A stretch of DNA of 64,000 bases from Halomonas sp. GFAJ-1 (GTDB lineage: Bacteria > Pseudomonadota > Gammaproteobacteria > Pseudomonadales > Halomonadaceae), in assembly GCA_002966495.1 (NCBI GenBank), contig CP016490.1:3586493-3650492 (forward strand). Direction: 5' to 3'. A program made the position numbers and the translations under genes. How positions within the stretch are numbered: the first letter of the stretch is position 1; every line of letters begins with the position of its first letter. Of the stretch, positions 46,399-54,246 are shown in pieces. The notes under the pieces are model-generated. The model was not told the origin of the DNA. It did not search any database and worked only from the letters and a program-made list of their open reading frames with translations.

Positions 46399-47358
46399 TT
46401 AATTAAGCAGTTCACGCACCTGCTTTACTCCTTCACGAGCAAACTGCACTGGGCGCGAGTCGCTAATCGTCCAAGCTGCCATTGAACCATCGTACATCGC
46501 AATATTGCTAAAATTGGCCACTTCACTTAATACAAACCAGTCTGTCGCCGCCCAGTGTCCCGTGTTGCAGAATGCAATCGTACGCTCACGACTATCTAAA
46601 TCGGCTGCATTGATACGTGACTGCAGACCATCAATATCTAAATAGTAAGCACCGCTTTGATTGTTTAGATGCGTTTGATGAGGAAGACTACGCGCCCCCG
46701 GAATAGTACCTGCCACCCTTACAGCTGGGGATGTTGTGTCGCCTGCAAAATAGTCCGCCGGCCGCGCATCAACCAGCTGTGCCTGAGTGTCGCGGGCGGC
46801 TTCCACATCCTCAGTAGAGGCAATCAGCTCCTCACGAAGAGTAATCGCTTTAAACTCAGCCGCGTCAAAACTAGCAGGCTCACCGCTAGCCACCTCAAAG
46901 CCTTGCTGCTGCCAGCCAGAGAAACCGCCATTTAAGATGGCAACATTGTCGTGGCCCAGTACTTTAAGCGTCCAGTAAACCCGCGCTGCACTGCCAAAAT
47001 CGGTGGCACCGGTACCTGCTGGCACAATGACCACCGCGCTATCGTTATCAACCCCCACGCTGCCAATCAGGCTTTCTAGCTTACCCACCTCCGGCATTAA
47101 CCCGGCGACGCTATCGCGGGTTTCGCGCCAGCCAGCATGGGTATAGCTGGTGTAACGGCTGCCAGGAATACGCGCCTCAATGAAGCTGTCTTCATCGCCA
47201 CCGTTATCTATCGAAGAGCGTACATCAAGAATTACCAACGCCTCGTTATCAAGATGATCATTAAGCCACTGCGCATCCACCAATGGTGTCATCTCAAGGG
47301 CATGCGCCGGGGCCGTAAGCCCCAGGGCGAAAAGGGCACCCACAAAAAATCGAATCAT
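46399..47358 (-). CDS. Periplasmic two-domain sulfurtransferase (rhodanese)
   Basis: The protein of 319 residues has a signal peptide ending APAHA at about residue 20, then two rhodanese domains (about 25-155 and 175-305). The second has the active-site loop C264NTGHWAATDW; the first lacks a cysteine (PAGTGATDFG), the usual inactive-active pair of tandem rhodaneses. The CNTGHW loop differs from the CGSGVTA loop of mercaptopyruvate sulfurtransferases, so the donor is uncertain. Three in-frame start codons are possible. I use the ATG at 47358, which gives a clean signal peptide. Only a weak ribosome site is seen. Confidence 0.85.
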   Translation of the reverse strand: MIRFFVGALFALGLTAPAHALEMTPLVDAQWLNDHLDNEALVILDVRSSIDNGGDEDSFIEARIPGSRYTSYTHAGWRETRDSVAGLMPEVGKLESLIGSVGVDNDSAVVIVPAGTGATDFGSAARVYWTLKVLGHDNVAILNGGFSGWQQQGFEVASGEPASFDAAEFKAITLREELIASTEDVEAARDTQAQLVDARPADYFAGDTTSPAVRVAGTIPGARSLPHQTHLNNQSGAYYLDIDGLQSRINAADLDSRERTIAFCNTGHWAATDWFVLSEVANFSNIAMYDGSMAAWTISDSRPVQFAREGVKQVRELLN

Positions 47359-47642
47359 GGTCTTTACTCTCATAGCGTGATGGCAGCACAACATCATTGC
47401 CGCCTGAATGCATTATTGCGTTTAAGAATACGCATGGAACGACTGGTACATTAATAGCATGATGCGCTATATAGAGTGTTACTGACAATACGCATTAGGC
47501 TAATTCATATAGCCAGGAGGGCGTGCAACACCTGCCGCTAGGGGCTCTAACGACACGTTTTTTTTAAAAACAGAGCAAACCGCTGTAAGTAATCCCCTAC
47601 TCGTGCCACTGAAGAGTAGAACAACGCCAAAGGAGAGTAACG

Positions 47643-49967
47643 ATGCCCACCTCAGCTTCTAGCCCACCGGCCTCATCGCCTACATTTTGGCTAAGCGGAA
47701 AACGCCACGCCGAGCAGGATCACTTTTTTCGCCAAACGCTGGAAGCACATGGCTGGGCAGAAGGTGACGAAAAACACTGGCAAGCCGCCTGGGTAACGGG
47801 TATGCCGACCAACACAGCGTTTAAAGCGGCCTCTCCTAGCGCCAAGATAAACCATATTCCTGGCAACGCGTCGTTAACCGTTAAAAGTCGGCTTCACGCT
47901 AGCCTCAACGCGCTACGCGAACGGACGCGGTGTCACTTTGGCCATGATCACCCCCTCACCCAACGGCTGGCTTTTTTCCCTCGGGCCTATGAAATGCCCA
48001 ACGACTACCCAGCTCTAATAGAAGACGCAGCGGCTAACCCGGATAAGCGCTGGATTTTAAAGCCCACCAACGCCTCAAAAGGCCAAGGTGTTCAAGTGCT
48101 TAAAGACCCTGCCAAGGCGCCTCTTTTGGCCAACTGGCTAGTGCAGGAGTACGTGGCTAACCCACATACCATTCGCGGGCATAAATACGTATTGCGGCTC
48201 TATATGCTGGTTGCCAGTATCGACCCGCTGCGTGTCTACCTGTATAACCAGGGCTTTGCCAAGCTGGCCTCTGAACCATGGGACCCTGACGACGTCGACA
48301 ACCCGTTTAGCCAGTTAACCAACCCGGATATCAACGCGCTCAACCTGAATGCCGAGATCCCCGTGGAGTTTATTGATCTGAAACGCTACCGCCACTGGCT
48401 ACGTGAGCAAGGCCATGATGAAAACACGCTGTTTGACCAGCTACATGACTTAGCCACGCTCACCGCCCTTTCTGGGGTGGACGCCATGCGTGCGCGTTCT
48501 CAAGCAGTAGGTGCAGACCCCCGCGGCTGCTACGAGCTGATTGGCTTGGACTGCCTGGTAGATGATCAGTTAAAGCCCTGGATTTTGGAGTGCAATCTAA
48601 GCCCTTCACTGGGGATATGCGCCAAACTAGAGCACGGTGGCGACATCGAAAAGAGCGTCAAAGGCGGTTTGGTGCGCGATATGATCGAGCTCGTTGGCTT
48701 GACGCAACCAGTACATGAAGCTGAATTTGATGCAGTAGCACTAGCCGAAGAGCACCAGCGAGCCGGTGGTTTTGTACCGCTCTACCCAGCACATAACCCG
48801 CTGCTTACCCAAGCGTATCTGGCGGTTATCGGACTACCTAGCCTGTTAGATTATCGCTTAGCCCACGCAGCAGCGCGCCAAGCGATGACGTTCCGCGCCA
48901 ACGACGTCAGTGAACTCATCGACGATGACCGCTTGGCGCTCTACCACCATGCTAGCGGGCTTTATTACCAGCTTAACGACAGCGCGGCGCTTATCTGGCT
49001 GTTAGTGAGTGAAGGCGAGCCGATTGACAGTATTGTTAGCCACTTGCATGCCGCCAGTGGCGGCCAAGCTACAACGGCCCAATTGGAAAGCGATCTCTGG
49101 GCAACGTTAACACCATGGTGGAAGCACGGGCTGCTGGCACCTAGTCACAGCACTGAAACAGCCGCCCAAAAGCAGCAAGCGCGTGAAATGCCAGCTACCT
49201 GGCACGGCCAGCTAACCTTTGACCAACGCCGTTGGCCGATTACCGCACCGACAGGCCCTGTTGCCGAGCGCATCACATCGGCGCTTTCTCCACTGCTTTC
49301 TCCATTACTAACCACGACCGATGCCACCCCACTAGGCGAGTCGTTGCACCTTTTAGAGAGCGCTAACGGCTACTGTTTAACCACCGACAGTCATGTAGTT
49401 AGCTCACGTTTGTCTATCGATGACATTCTGCCGGCCATCACCCATTTCTGCTTACGTAGCGCCGCACGCCAAGAGCATCTTGTGCTGGATATTGCCCTAT
49501 TAAGTAGCGACCACCAGCATATCGTCTGCCTGCTACCCGAGGGTAACGCCCACCTCAGGGCCATTAACGCCCTGGGTGAAGCCGCTGAGCAGCAAGGGCT
49601 AATACTGTCCCGAGGCGCGCGTTTAGCGCTTAACACCCCTGGCGTTATCGAGCCGCTTAATCTGCCGCTCGCCGATACGCCTTTGACGCCCTCACGCCCC
49701 CAGCGCTTTGCGGGCATTCTATGGCTGAACGACGCAGCCGCACCCGGCTCAAACGTGCCCAGCTTCCTTGACCTATTAGGCGCGCTACTGCCCTTTGCAC
49801 AAGAGCAGCAACAGCGTTTAAGCCCTGCCGCTTTAGAAGCACTGCGACAGCTTTGCCAACAGCCGCAGCGCGCACACTTGGGTAACTCAACGCTCACCAT
49901 TCGCCAAACATTAACGCCCTGGCTTAATCCATCACCTCATTCAACCCCTTCTCGCGCCGCTGTATAG
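47643..49967 (+). CDS. TTL-type ATP-grasp ligase fused to PqqD-like and possible HprK-like domains
   Basis: The protein has 774 residues. Residues about 80-350 match the tubulin-tyrosine-ligase ATP-grasp fold: ILK140PTNASKGQGVQVLKD, VQE169YV, HKYVLRLYMLVASIDPLRVY, and the metal/ATP residues in GLD304CLV and LE316CN318LSPS. The usual KFDLR reads KYVLR here. Residues about 415-500 match PqqD (LALYHHASGLYYQLNDSAAL, then IWLL), the leader-peptide-binding domain of RiPP systems. Residues about 520-770 resemble HprK-related kinases in spacing (HIVCLLPEGNAHLRAINAL where a Walker A would lie) but lack GKS/T; this last assignment is tentative. AAGGAG precedes the start. It is followed by a short repeat peptide 54 bp downstream, which is the likely substrate. 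I infer that it ligates amino acids to the peptide's glutamates. Confidence 0.8.
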   Translation: MPTSASSPPASSPTFWLSGKRHAEQDHFFRQTLEAHGWAEGDEKHWQAAWVTGMPTNTAFKAASPSAKINHIPGNASLTVKSRLHASLNALRERTRCHFGHDHPLTQRLAFFPRAYEMPNDYPALIEDAAANPDKRWILKPTNASKGQGVQVLKDPAKAPLLANWLVQEYVANPHTIRGHKYVLRLYMLVASIDPLRVYLYNQGFAKLASEPWDPDDVDNPFSQLTNPDINALNLNAEIPVEFIDLKRYRHWLREQGHDENTLFDQLHDLATLTALSGVDAMRARSQAVGADPRGCYELIGLDCLVDDQLKPWILECNLSPSLGICAKLEHGGDIEKSVKGGLVRDMIELVGLTQPVHEAEFDAVALAEEHQRAGGFVPLYPAHNPLLTQAYLAVIGLPSLLDYRLAHAAARQAMTFRANDVSELIDDDRLALYHHASGLYYQLNDSAALIWLLVSEGEPIDSIVSHLHAASGGQATTAQLESDLWATLTPWWKHGLLAPSHSTETAAQKQQAREMPATWHGQLTFDQRRWPITAPTGPVAERITSALSPLLSPLLTTTDATPLGESLHLLESANGYCLTTDSHVVSSRLSIDDILPAITHFCLRSAARQEHLVLDIALLSSDHQHIVCLLPEGNAHLRAINALGEAAEQQGLILSRGARLALNTPGVIEPLNLPLADTPLTPSRPQRFAGILWLNDAAAPGSNVPSFLDLLGALLPFAQEQQQRLSPAALEALRQLCQQPQRAHLGNSTLTIRQTLTPWLNPSPHSTPSRAAV

Positions 49968-50021
49968 CGGAGAAGTTGCGCCATTCGGCGCCATCAAACG
50001 CCATGATTCAGGAGAAACATC

Positions 50022-50282
50022 ATGTCTCAACAAGAAGCCAAACGTCGTCTACTTAGCCGTTTAAGCCGCCAATTTGGTTACACCGCACCGGCGCTTGCGC
50101 TAGTGGCTAGCGGCCTTGCCTTTCAGGCACACGCTGACGAACCCACAGAAGCATTTACCAATATGCAAGAAGCGCCGTTAATGCTGGCTGAAGCCCACCA
50201 TGCAGAAGGTGAAGCCGAGGGAGAGGGAGAAGGTGAGGCTGAAGGAGAGGCCGAGGGTGAAGGCGGCGCTGAAGCTGGTTAA
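50022..50282 (+). CDS. Exported acidic repeat peptide, proposed substrate of the ATP-grasp ligase
   Basis: This is an 86-residue precursor. The basic N-terminus KRRLLSRLSRQ and hydrophobic APALALVASGLAF ending QAHA look like a Sec signal peptide. Within it Y20TAPALALVASG resembles the YxxPxL...G motif that PqqD-type domains read in lasso-peptide leaders. H59HAE is followed by an (EGEA)n-type tail with 11 Glu in the last 25 residues and no Ser, Thr, Lys or Cys. The absence of nucleophiles argues against ester or amide macrocycles and favours addition to Glu side chains. AGGAG precedes the ATG at 7 nt. The same module heads the cytochrome at 53512. The function is not known. Confidence 0.8.
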   Translation: MSQQEAKRRLLSRLSRQFGYTAPALALVASGLAFQAHADEPTEAFTNMQEAPLMLAEAHHAEGEAEGEGEGEAEGEAEGEGGAEAG

Positions 50283-50314
50283 ATACCCCCCTTTTCCTTA
50301 CACGGCCAAGTGCC

Positions 50315-50340
50315 CTGTGCCGGTTTAATCGCCGGCACAG
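50315..50340 (+). promoter_or_regulatory. Perfect 9-bp hairpin between the peptide gene and the DinB-like gene
   Basis: CTGTGCCGG and CCGGCACAG pair around an 8-nt loop (TTTAATCG), directly upstream of the AGGAG site of the next gene. No T-run follows. It could stabilise the peptide mRNA after processing or lower translation of the downstream gene, so that peptide is made in excess. Confidence 0.6.
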
Positions 50341-50357
50341 CTTAACAGGAGCCCGTT

Positions 50358-50966
50358 ATGCCCTCGCCGACACCGTTAAAGTCAGGTTCAAGCGCCACGG
50401 CGCTGCTGGTCGATGAAAACCTGCAAGCGCTGGAACAGCTCGCCAGGTTACTGGAACGCACCCCTGCGCCAACCTACCAACGCCTAGTAGGCAGCAGGCA
50501 AACGCAATCGCTGGGTAAGCATGTCCGCCATATATTGGAGCACTATCAGACGCTGATAGATGCGCCAGAACTTTCTCCAGCCCCCTCCCTAGAAACCTCT
50601 CAATCCACGGCATCGTTGGATTATGAACATCGCCAGCGGGAAGCTGCTCTGGAAAACAACCCTGTTCAGGCACGACAGCGTCTGCATGAGCTGCAGGCAG
50701 GTTTAAAAGCTCTGTCAACAACGCCCCACGATACACTGCTGATACTTTGCTACCCCGTCGAAGAACCAGGGCATGCGCCGCCTGTAAACGCGCTGCCGCT
50801 GCCCTCTAGTCTAGGTCGCGAGCTTGCGTTTTTAACCAGCCATAGCATTCACCACATGGCACTGCTGAGCCTGCTCTGTGACCAACTGGATATTGCGCTC
50901 CCCAGCAACTTCGGCGTACACCCTTCTACGCTGCGCTTTTGGGAACAGCAGCGCAAAGCGCTTTAG
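50358..50966 (+). CDS. DinB-fold putative metalloprotein
   Basis: The 202-residue protein has DinB/YfiT-like metal-site spacing. The helix SLGKH55VRHILEHY supplies the first histidine, and TSH162SIHH166MALLSLL supplies the H-x3-H pair near the C-terminus. DinB-superfamily proteins are four-helix metalloproteins, several of which are thiol-dependent transferases or isomerases; this one has no known activity. AGGAG precedes the ATG at 6 nt. It is the third gene of the ligase-peptide group, so a role in maturation is possible but is inferred only from position. Confidence 0.65.
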   Translation: MPSPTPLKSGSSATALLVDENLQALEQLARLLERTPAPTYQRLVGSRQTQSLGKHVRHILEHYQTLIDAPELSPAPSLETSQSTASLDYEHRQREAALENNPVQARQRLHELQAGLKALSTTPHDTLLILCYPVEEPGHAPPVNALPLPSSLGRELAFLTSHSIHHMALLSLLCDQLDIALPSNFGVHPSTLRFWEQQRKAL

Positions 50967-51062
50967 CGATGAAGGCACCACCGTCAAATAGAGACACAGC
51001 ACTACGTTGTGTTGAATAACGAAAGCACCTCCAAACGCATGAAGGTGCCTACAGTGCTCTCG

Positions 51063-52127
51063 TTATCTAACTGTTGCCTGGCTTACTCTTTGATAAATAT
51101 CCATACTTGCCGCTTCGCCTTCGCGTTCATCCGGCGCTTGATGAAATGACGATAACGCTGCTATTTGATCATCCGGCTTATCAAATAGCGCCTGTAACTG
51201 ACGATCATCCAGCTCAGCAAGGCTGTCCTCAGACGCCAACAGCTGCAAGCGAAGCATCGCTTTCAATGCATCAACGCCGACCTTATCGCTATCAACCGTT
51301 TTAAAGACCTGCACATAGGCTTCGCCCTCTTCACTGGCCCCCACTTTGACGGGCTGGTCGATAATGTTGACCTGAGTGCCGCTGGGCACGTTATCGAATA
51401 TTGAGCTGATATCCTCTGGGTACATGCGTATGCAGCCTCGGCTAGCGCGCATGCCAATACCATCAGGCTGATTAGTGCCATGAATCAAGTAACCAGGAAT
51501 ATCCAATAAAATCGCATGCTCACCTAACGGATTGTCAGGGCCAGGTGGCACCACCGCCGGAGCAGGGTCTCCCCGCTCAGCGGCTTCCTCACGCATAGAG
51601 CGGGGCGGATACCACGCTGGATTCTCTAAGCGAATGGTTGTTTTGGTAATGCCAAGTGGCGTGTTGTAGCCTTCACGACCAATCCCAATAGGGTAGGTTT
51701 CAACCCAGGGCGTTTCTCCTGGTTTGACCTCAGGATAGTAATATAGCCTGAGCTCTGCGACGTTAATCACAATCCCCGTACGCGCCTCGTTAGGTAAGAT
51801 ATGGCGCCGAGGGATGGTCACAGCGGTCCCCTCTCCCGGCATCCACACACTTACTTCTGGGTTCGCAGAAAGAATCTCCTCATAGCCCACGTTATGTGCA
51901 CGGGCAATATCAACGAGCGTATCGTCTTGATTGGCTACTACCTGATAATCTTGGCCGATAATATCGCCCTTTTCGGGAAGAGGGTAACGATTGTCAGGCA
52001 TATCCTCCTCACTGCCTTGTGCTAATAAGGGCCATGTCGACACACTCACGGTGGCCAAACCGCATACAGCGATCACGCTCTTTTTTAAAAAAACACGGCG
52101 CGTACTGGTGTTCATTAAGCTCATCAT
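51063..52127 (-). CDS. L,D-transpeptidase with LysM domain and Tat-like signal
   Basis: This 354-residue YkuD-family enzyme forms or edits 3-3 peptidoglycan crosslinks or anchors outer-membrane lipoproteins. The N-terminus TRRVFLKKSVIAVCGLATV fits a twin-arginine signal. A LysM domain follows at about 58-107 (YQVVANQDDTLVDIARAHNV). The YkuD domain at about 115-255 has H216GTN and the nucleophile in SRGC232IRM. The C-terminal region (about 260-354) is less conserved and acidic. AAGGAG overlapping the end of lgt gives the start, so the two are coupled. It resembles the ErfK/YbiS/YcfS group. Confidence 0.9.
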   Translation of the reverse strand: MMSLMNTSTRRVFLKKSVIAVCGLATVSVSTWPLLAQGSEEDMPDNRYPLPEKGDIIGQDYQVVANQDDTLVDIARAHNVGYEEILSANPEVSVWMPGEGTAVTIPRRHILPNEARTGIVINVAELRLYYYPEVKPGETPWVETYPIGIGREGYNTPLGITKTTIRLENPAWYPPRSMREEAAERGDPAPAVVPPGPDNPLGEHAILLDIPGYLIHGTNQPDGIGMRASRGCIRMYPEDISSIFDNVPSGTQVNIIDQPVKVGASEEGEAYVQVFKTVDSDKVGVDALKAMLRLQLLASEDSLAELDDRQLQALFDKPDDQIAALSSFHQAPDEREGEAASMDIYQRVSQATVR

Positions 52128-52129
52128 GC

Positions 52130-52921
52130 TTAAGCTCCTTTAACGCTAGCAACAGGCTGGGAACGCGACCATACGATCAGTGCCGCCCCACCCAGTAACA
52201 TAGGTAGTGTCAGTAAATGGCCCATCGTGACCCAATCAAAGGCGATAAACCCCAAATGCGCATCGGGGAGGCGAACGAACTCCACGGCAAACCTAAAAAC
52301 GCCGTAGGCAAGTAAGAAAACACCTGATATAAAGCCTCGTTGCGCAGGTCGGCTTGCTAACCACCAAAGCAAAGCAAACAGCACCACGCCTTCTAAGAAA
52401 AACTCATAAAGCGCCGAAGGGTGGCGTGGCTCTGGCCCTAGATGAGGAAACACCAGCGCCCAAGGCACATCGCTGATGCGGCCTGGCAGTTCATGGTTAA
52501 TAAAGTTGCCTAACCTACCGGCACCTAAACCAATGGGTACCAAAGGCGCAATAAAATCCGTGGTGTCTAAAAAACCCAACTGCTTTTTCCGAGCAAATAG
52601 CACCGCTGCGGTTAACACCCCAAGCAGCCCACCGTGGAAGCTCATCCCCCCATCCCACACATGGAATACCCACACCGGATTACTCAGCCACTGCTCCATG
52701 CCATAAAACAACGCATAGCCCAAGCGCCCACCGGCCACGACGCCAATAGCGCTATAAAACACCAAATCACCAATGTCTTCGTTGCTAAGCCCTAAATAAG
52801 CAGCACGCCGCCGCCCTAACCACCAAGCAGCTAAGAAGCCCACTAAATACATCAGGCCATACCAATGAATCACTAGCGGCCCAATGGCAATGGCCACAGG
52901 GTCAATTGCAGGATATTCCAT
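52130..52921 (-). CDS. lgt: Prolipoprotein diacylglyceryl transferase Lgt
   Basis: Lgt transfers diacylglycerol from phosphatidylglycerol to the lipobox cysteine of prolipoproteins. The 263 residues have about seven membrane segments, the family signature GRLGNFINHELPGR, the HVWDGGMSFHGGLLG loop, the RHPSALYEFFLEG motif and the N-terminal IHWYGLMYL. I use ATG 52921 after TGGAG; an upstream frame adds eight residues. It is in an operon with the downstream L,D-transpeptidase. Such enzymes can work on lipoproteins matured by Lgt. A second lgt elsewhere cannot be excluded. Confidence 0.94.
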   Translation of the reverse strand: MEYPAIDPVAIAIGPLVIHWYGLMYLVGFLAAWWLGRRRAAYLGLSNEDIGDLVFYSAIGVVAGGRLGYALFYGMEQWLSNPVWVFHVWDGGMSFHGGLLGVLTAAVLFARKKQLGFLDTTDFIAPLVPIGLGAGRLGNFINHELPGRISDVPWALVFPHLGPEPRHPSALYEFFLEGVVLFALLWWLASRPAQRGFISGVFLLAYGVFRFAVEFVRLPDAHLGFIAFDWVTMGHLLTLPMLLGGAALIVWSRSQPVASVKGA

Positions 52922-53008
52922 TACCGTTCTCCATCTATCCAACACATACGTCGTGCCCGCACAGATGCCATCAGCACGCTGCGCATTGCGGCGATTTTCA
53001 AATAACGA

Positions 53009-53338
53009 CTAGAGAGATAATGAAACGCGGGGAGGTTTATCCAAACGATTAGGCAGGCGTTGTGGGAAGGGCTGAAATGTCAGCCAATGCGGAGAGTGTA
53101 CAGGAGCAACACCTGCTATTTGCCCAGCCGCTGACTGTGCAAAGGGTGAGCATGAGGCTTCGTGATATTCAGCATTTGTTGTAGGCGTACTGGCTAAGCA
53201 GCGTGAATCGTCAGCAGCAACAGGGGGCTCATCGAAAAAGCAGCTGACAGCACTCATGCCGCCAGCGCTAACGCTAGAGGCAGCCAGTAGCACCATCAAA
53301 AAAAGTGCGGAGAATTGCTTAATACCCGCGTTACGCAT
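53009..53338 (-). CDS. Small secreted protein of unknown function
   Basis: I do not recognise this 109-residue protein. It has a signal peptide (hydrophobic residues 9-25, ending SVSAGG). The mature part has three cysteines (SCFFD, RCLAS, SCSPF), several histidines near Cys (YHEASC, VHSPHW) and a C-terminal tail with PQRLPNRLDKPPRVSL. Small periplasmic metal-resistance proteins can look similar, but no family match is claimed. The ribosome site is weak. It lies between lgt and the repeat-containing cytochrome, on the same strand as both. Confidence 0.5.
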   Translation of the reverse strand: MRNAGIKQFSALFLMVLLAASSVSAGGMSAVSCFFDEPPVAADDSRCLASTPTTNAEYHEASCSPFAQSAAGQIAGVAPVHSPHWLTFQPFPQRLPNRLDKPPRVSLSL

Positions 53339-53434
53339 ACAGCGCCATTTTATCTAACATCTTGCTCCCTTGGCTTACGCCGATGACGTATGCAGTGCAT
53401 ATTTAACATAACAAAAACGATCAGTCCAAAATGT

Positions 53435-53475
53435 AGCGGCTTGCACAATACCCCTCCACGTCCATTCAAGCCGCT
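53435..53475 (-). terminator. Inverted repeat after the cytochrome gene, weak terminator
   Basis: AGCGGCTTG (53435-53443) and CAAGCCGCT (53467-53475) form a perfect 9-bp stem with a 23-nt loop. On the minus strand it is followed by ACATTTTGG, a poor T-tract. It lies 36 bp after the cytochrome stop and could weakly separate it from the small secreted protein gene. Confidence 0.4.
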
Positions 53476-53511
53476 TGTTGCACTCCAACGGTTGCGCTAA
53501 AAAACCTCTGA

Positions 53512-54246
53512 TCAGCTATCGCAGTGGCCGTCCGCTCCTCCCGCAAATGTTTGCTGGGCACTCACAACATAGGCTGCCAGAGCCGCTAACTCGTCCGACT
53601 CCCAATCGAGTGGCTCTGCTTCCATGGGCGCCACCATACAAAGCTGCACCATCTCATCGGCATGCACTGTTTCCATACCAAACATATTGGTGCCCATCGC
53701 AACGGCATGAGGATAAGGCTGATTAAAGGTGTCCTGATAGCCCGACTGACCATCGGCACCGTGGCAGCTAGCACAGGAAAGACCATTACTGCTCAAGGAA
53801 GAATCGTTAAAGAGCGCCTTCCCCCGCTCGACCAATGAGGCGGGGTTATTACCGCTTTCATCGTAACCGGGCACGTAGCTATCCGGCCGCGACACGGCTT
53901 GTGTACGCACATTGGCTGGCGCGCCAGCCTCAGCCTCGCCCTCGGCCTGGGATTCCCCTTCTGCCTCACCTTCAGCTTGCGCTTCGCCTTCACCCTCAGC
54001 CTGGGCGTCACCTTCTGCCTCTCCCTCTGCTTCCGCCTCGCCTTCAGGTTGGGCTTGGGCCTCCGCGTGATGGCTAGCCAACAGCAGCGTTGTAGGGGCT
54101 TCGCCGTAGGCATACACCGCCTGGCTGTTGGCAACGGCTTGTAACGTCACTCCCCCCGCTATCAGTGCTAAAACAGGCGCGGTATAACACATTTTCAGAC
54201 GCAGTTTACTGAGTAACTTATGGCGTTTTTGCTGTTCTTTAGACAT
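53512..54246 (-). CDS. c-type cytochrome with ligase-type leader and EGEA repeat
   Basis: This is a 244-residue exported monoheme cytochrome c. The first 60 residues align with the 86-residue peptide at 50022: basic KRHKLLSKLRLK, then Y21TAPVLALIAGG and signal end LQAVA, EAP near 50, and H59HAE. About 50 residues of Glu/Gly/Ala repeats (61-108) follow. The heme domain has C158ASC161H162 and YPHAVAMGTNMFG with candidate axial methionines, then ADEMVQLCM and ELAALAAYV. ATG 54246 follows AGAGGTGG at 5 nt. I infer that the repeat is a modified linker or tether and that the heme domain is an electron carrier; the partner is unknown. Confidence 0.85.
   Translation of the reverse strand: MSKEQQKRHKLLSKLRLKMCYTAPVLALIAGGVTLQAVANSQAVYAYGEAPTTLLLASHHAEAQAQPEGEAEAEGEAEGDAQAEGEGEAQAEGEAEGESQAEGEAEAGAPANVRTQAVSRPDSYVPGYDESGNNPASLVERGKALFNDSSLSSNGLSCASCHGADGQSGYQDTFNQPYPHAVAMGTNMFGMETVHADEMVQLCMVAPMEAEPLDWESDELAALAAYVVSAQQTFAGGADGHCDS

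Noticed and set aside
50022..50282. Peptide as a lasso peptide or graspetide precursor
   Set aside because: No lasso cyclase or protease gene is nearby, and the tail has no Ser, Thr or Lys to form an ester or amide ring.
53793..54144. Overlapping frames in the cytochrome repeat, both strands
   Set aside because: The biased GAA/GAG/GGC codons of the repeat leave other frames open; these are shadows with Leu/Arg-rich low-complexity products.
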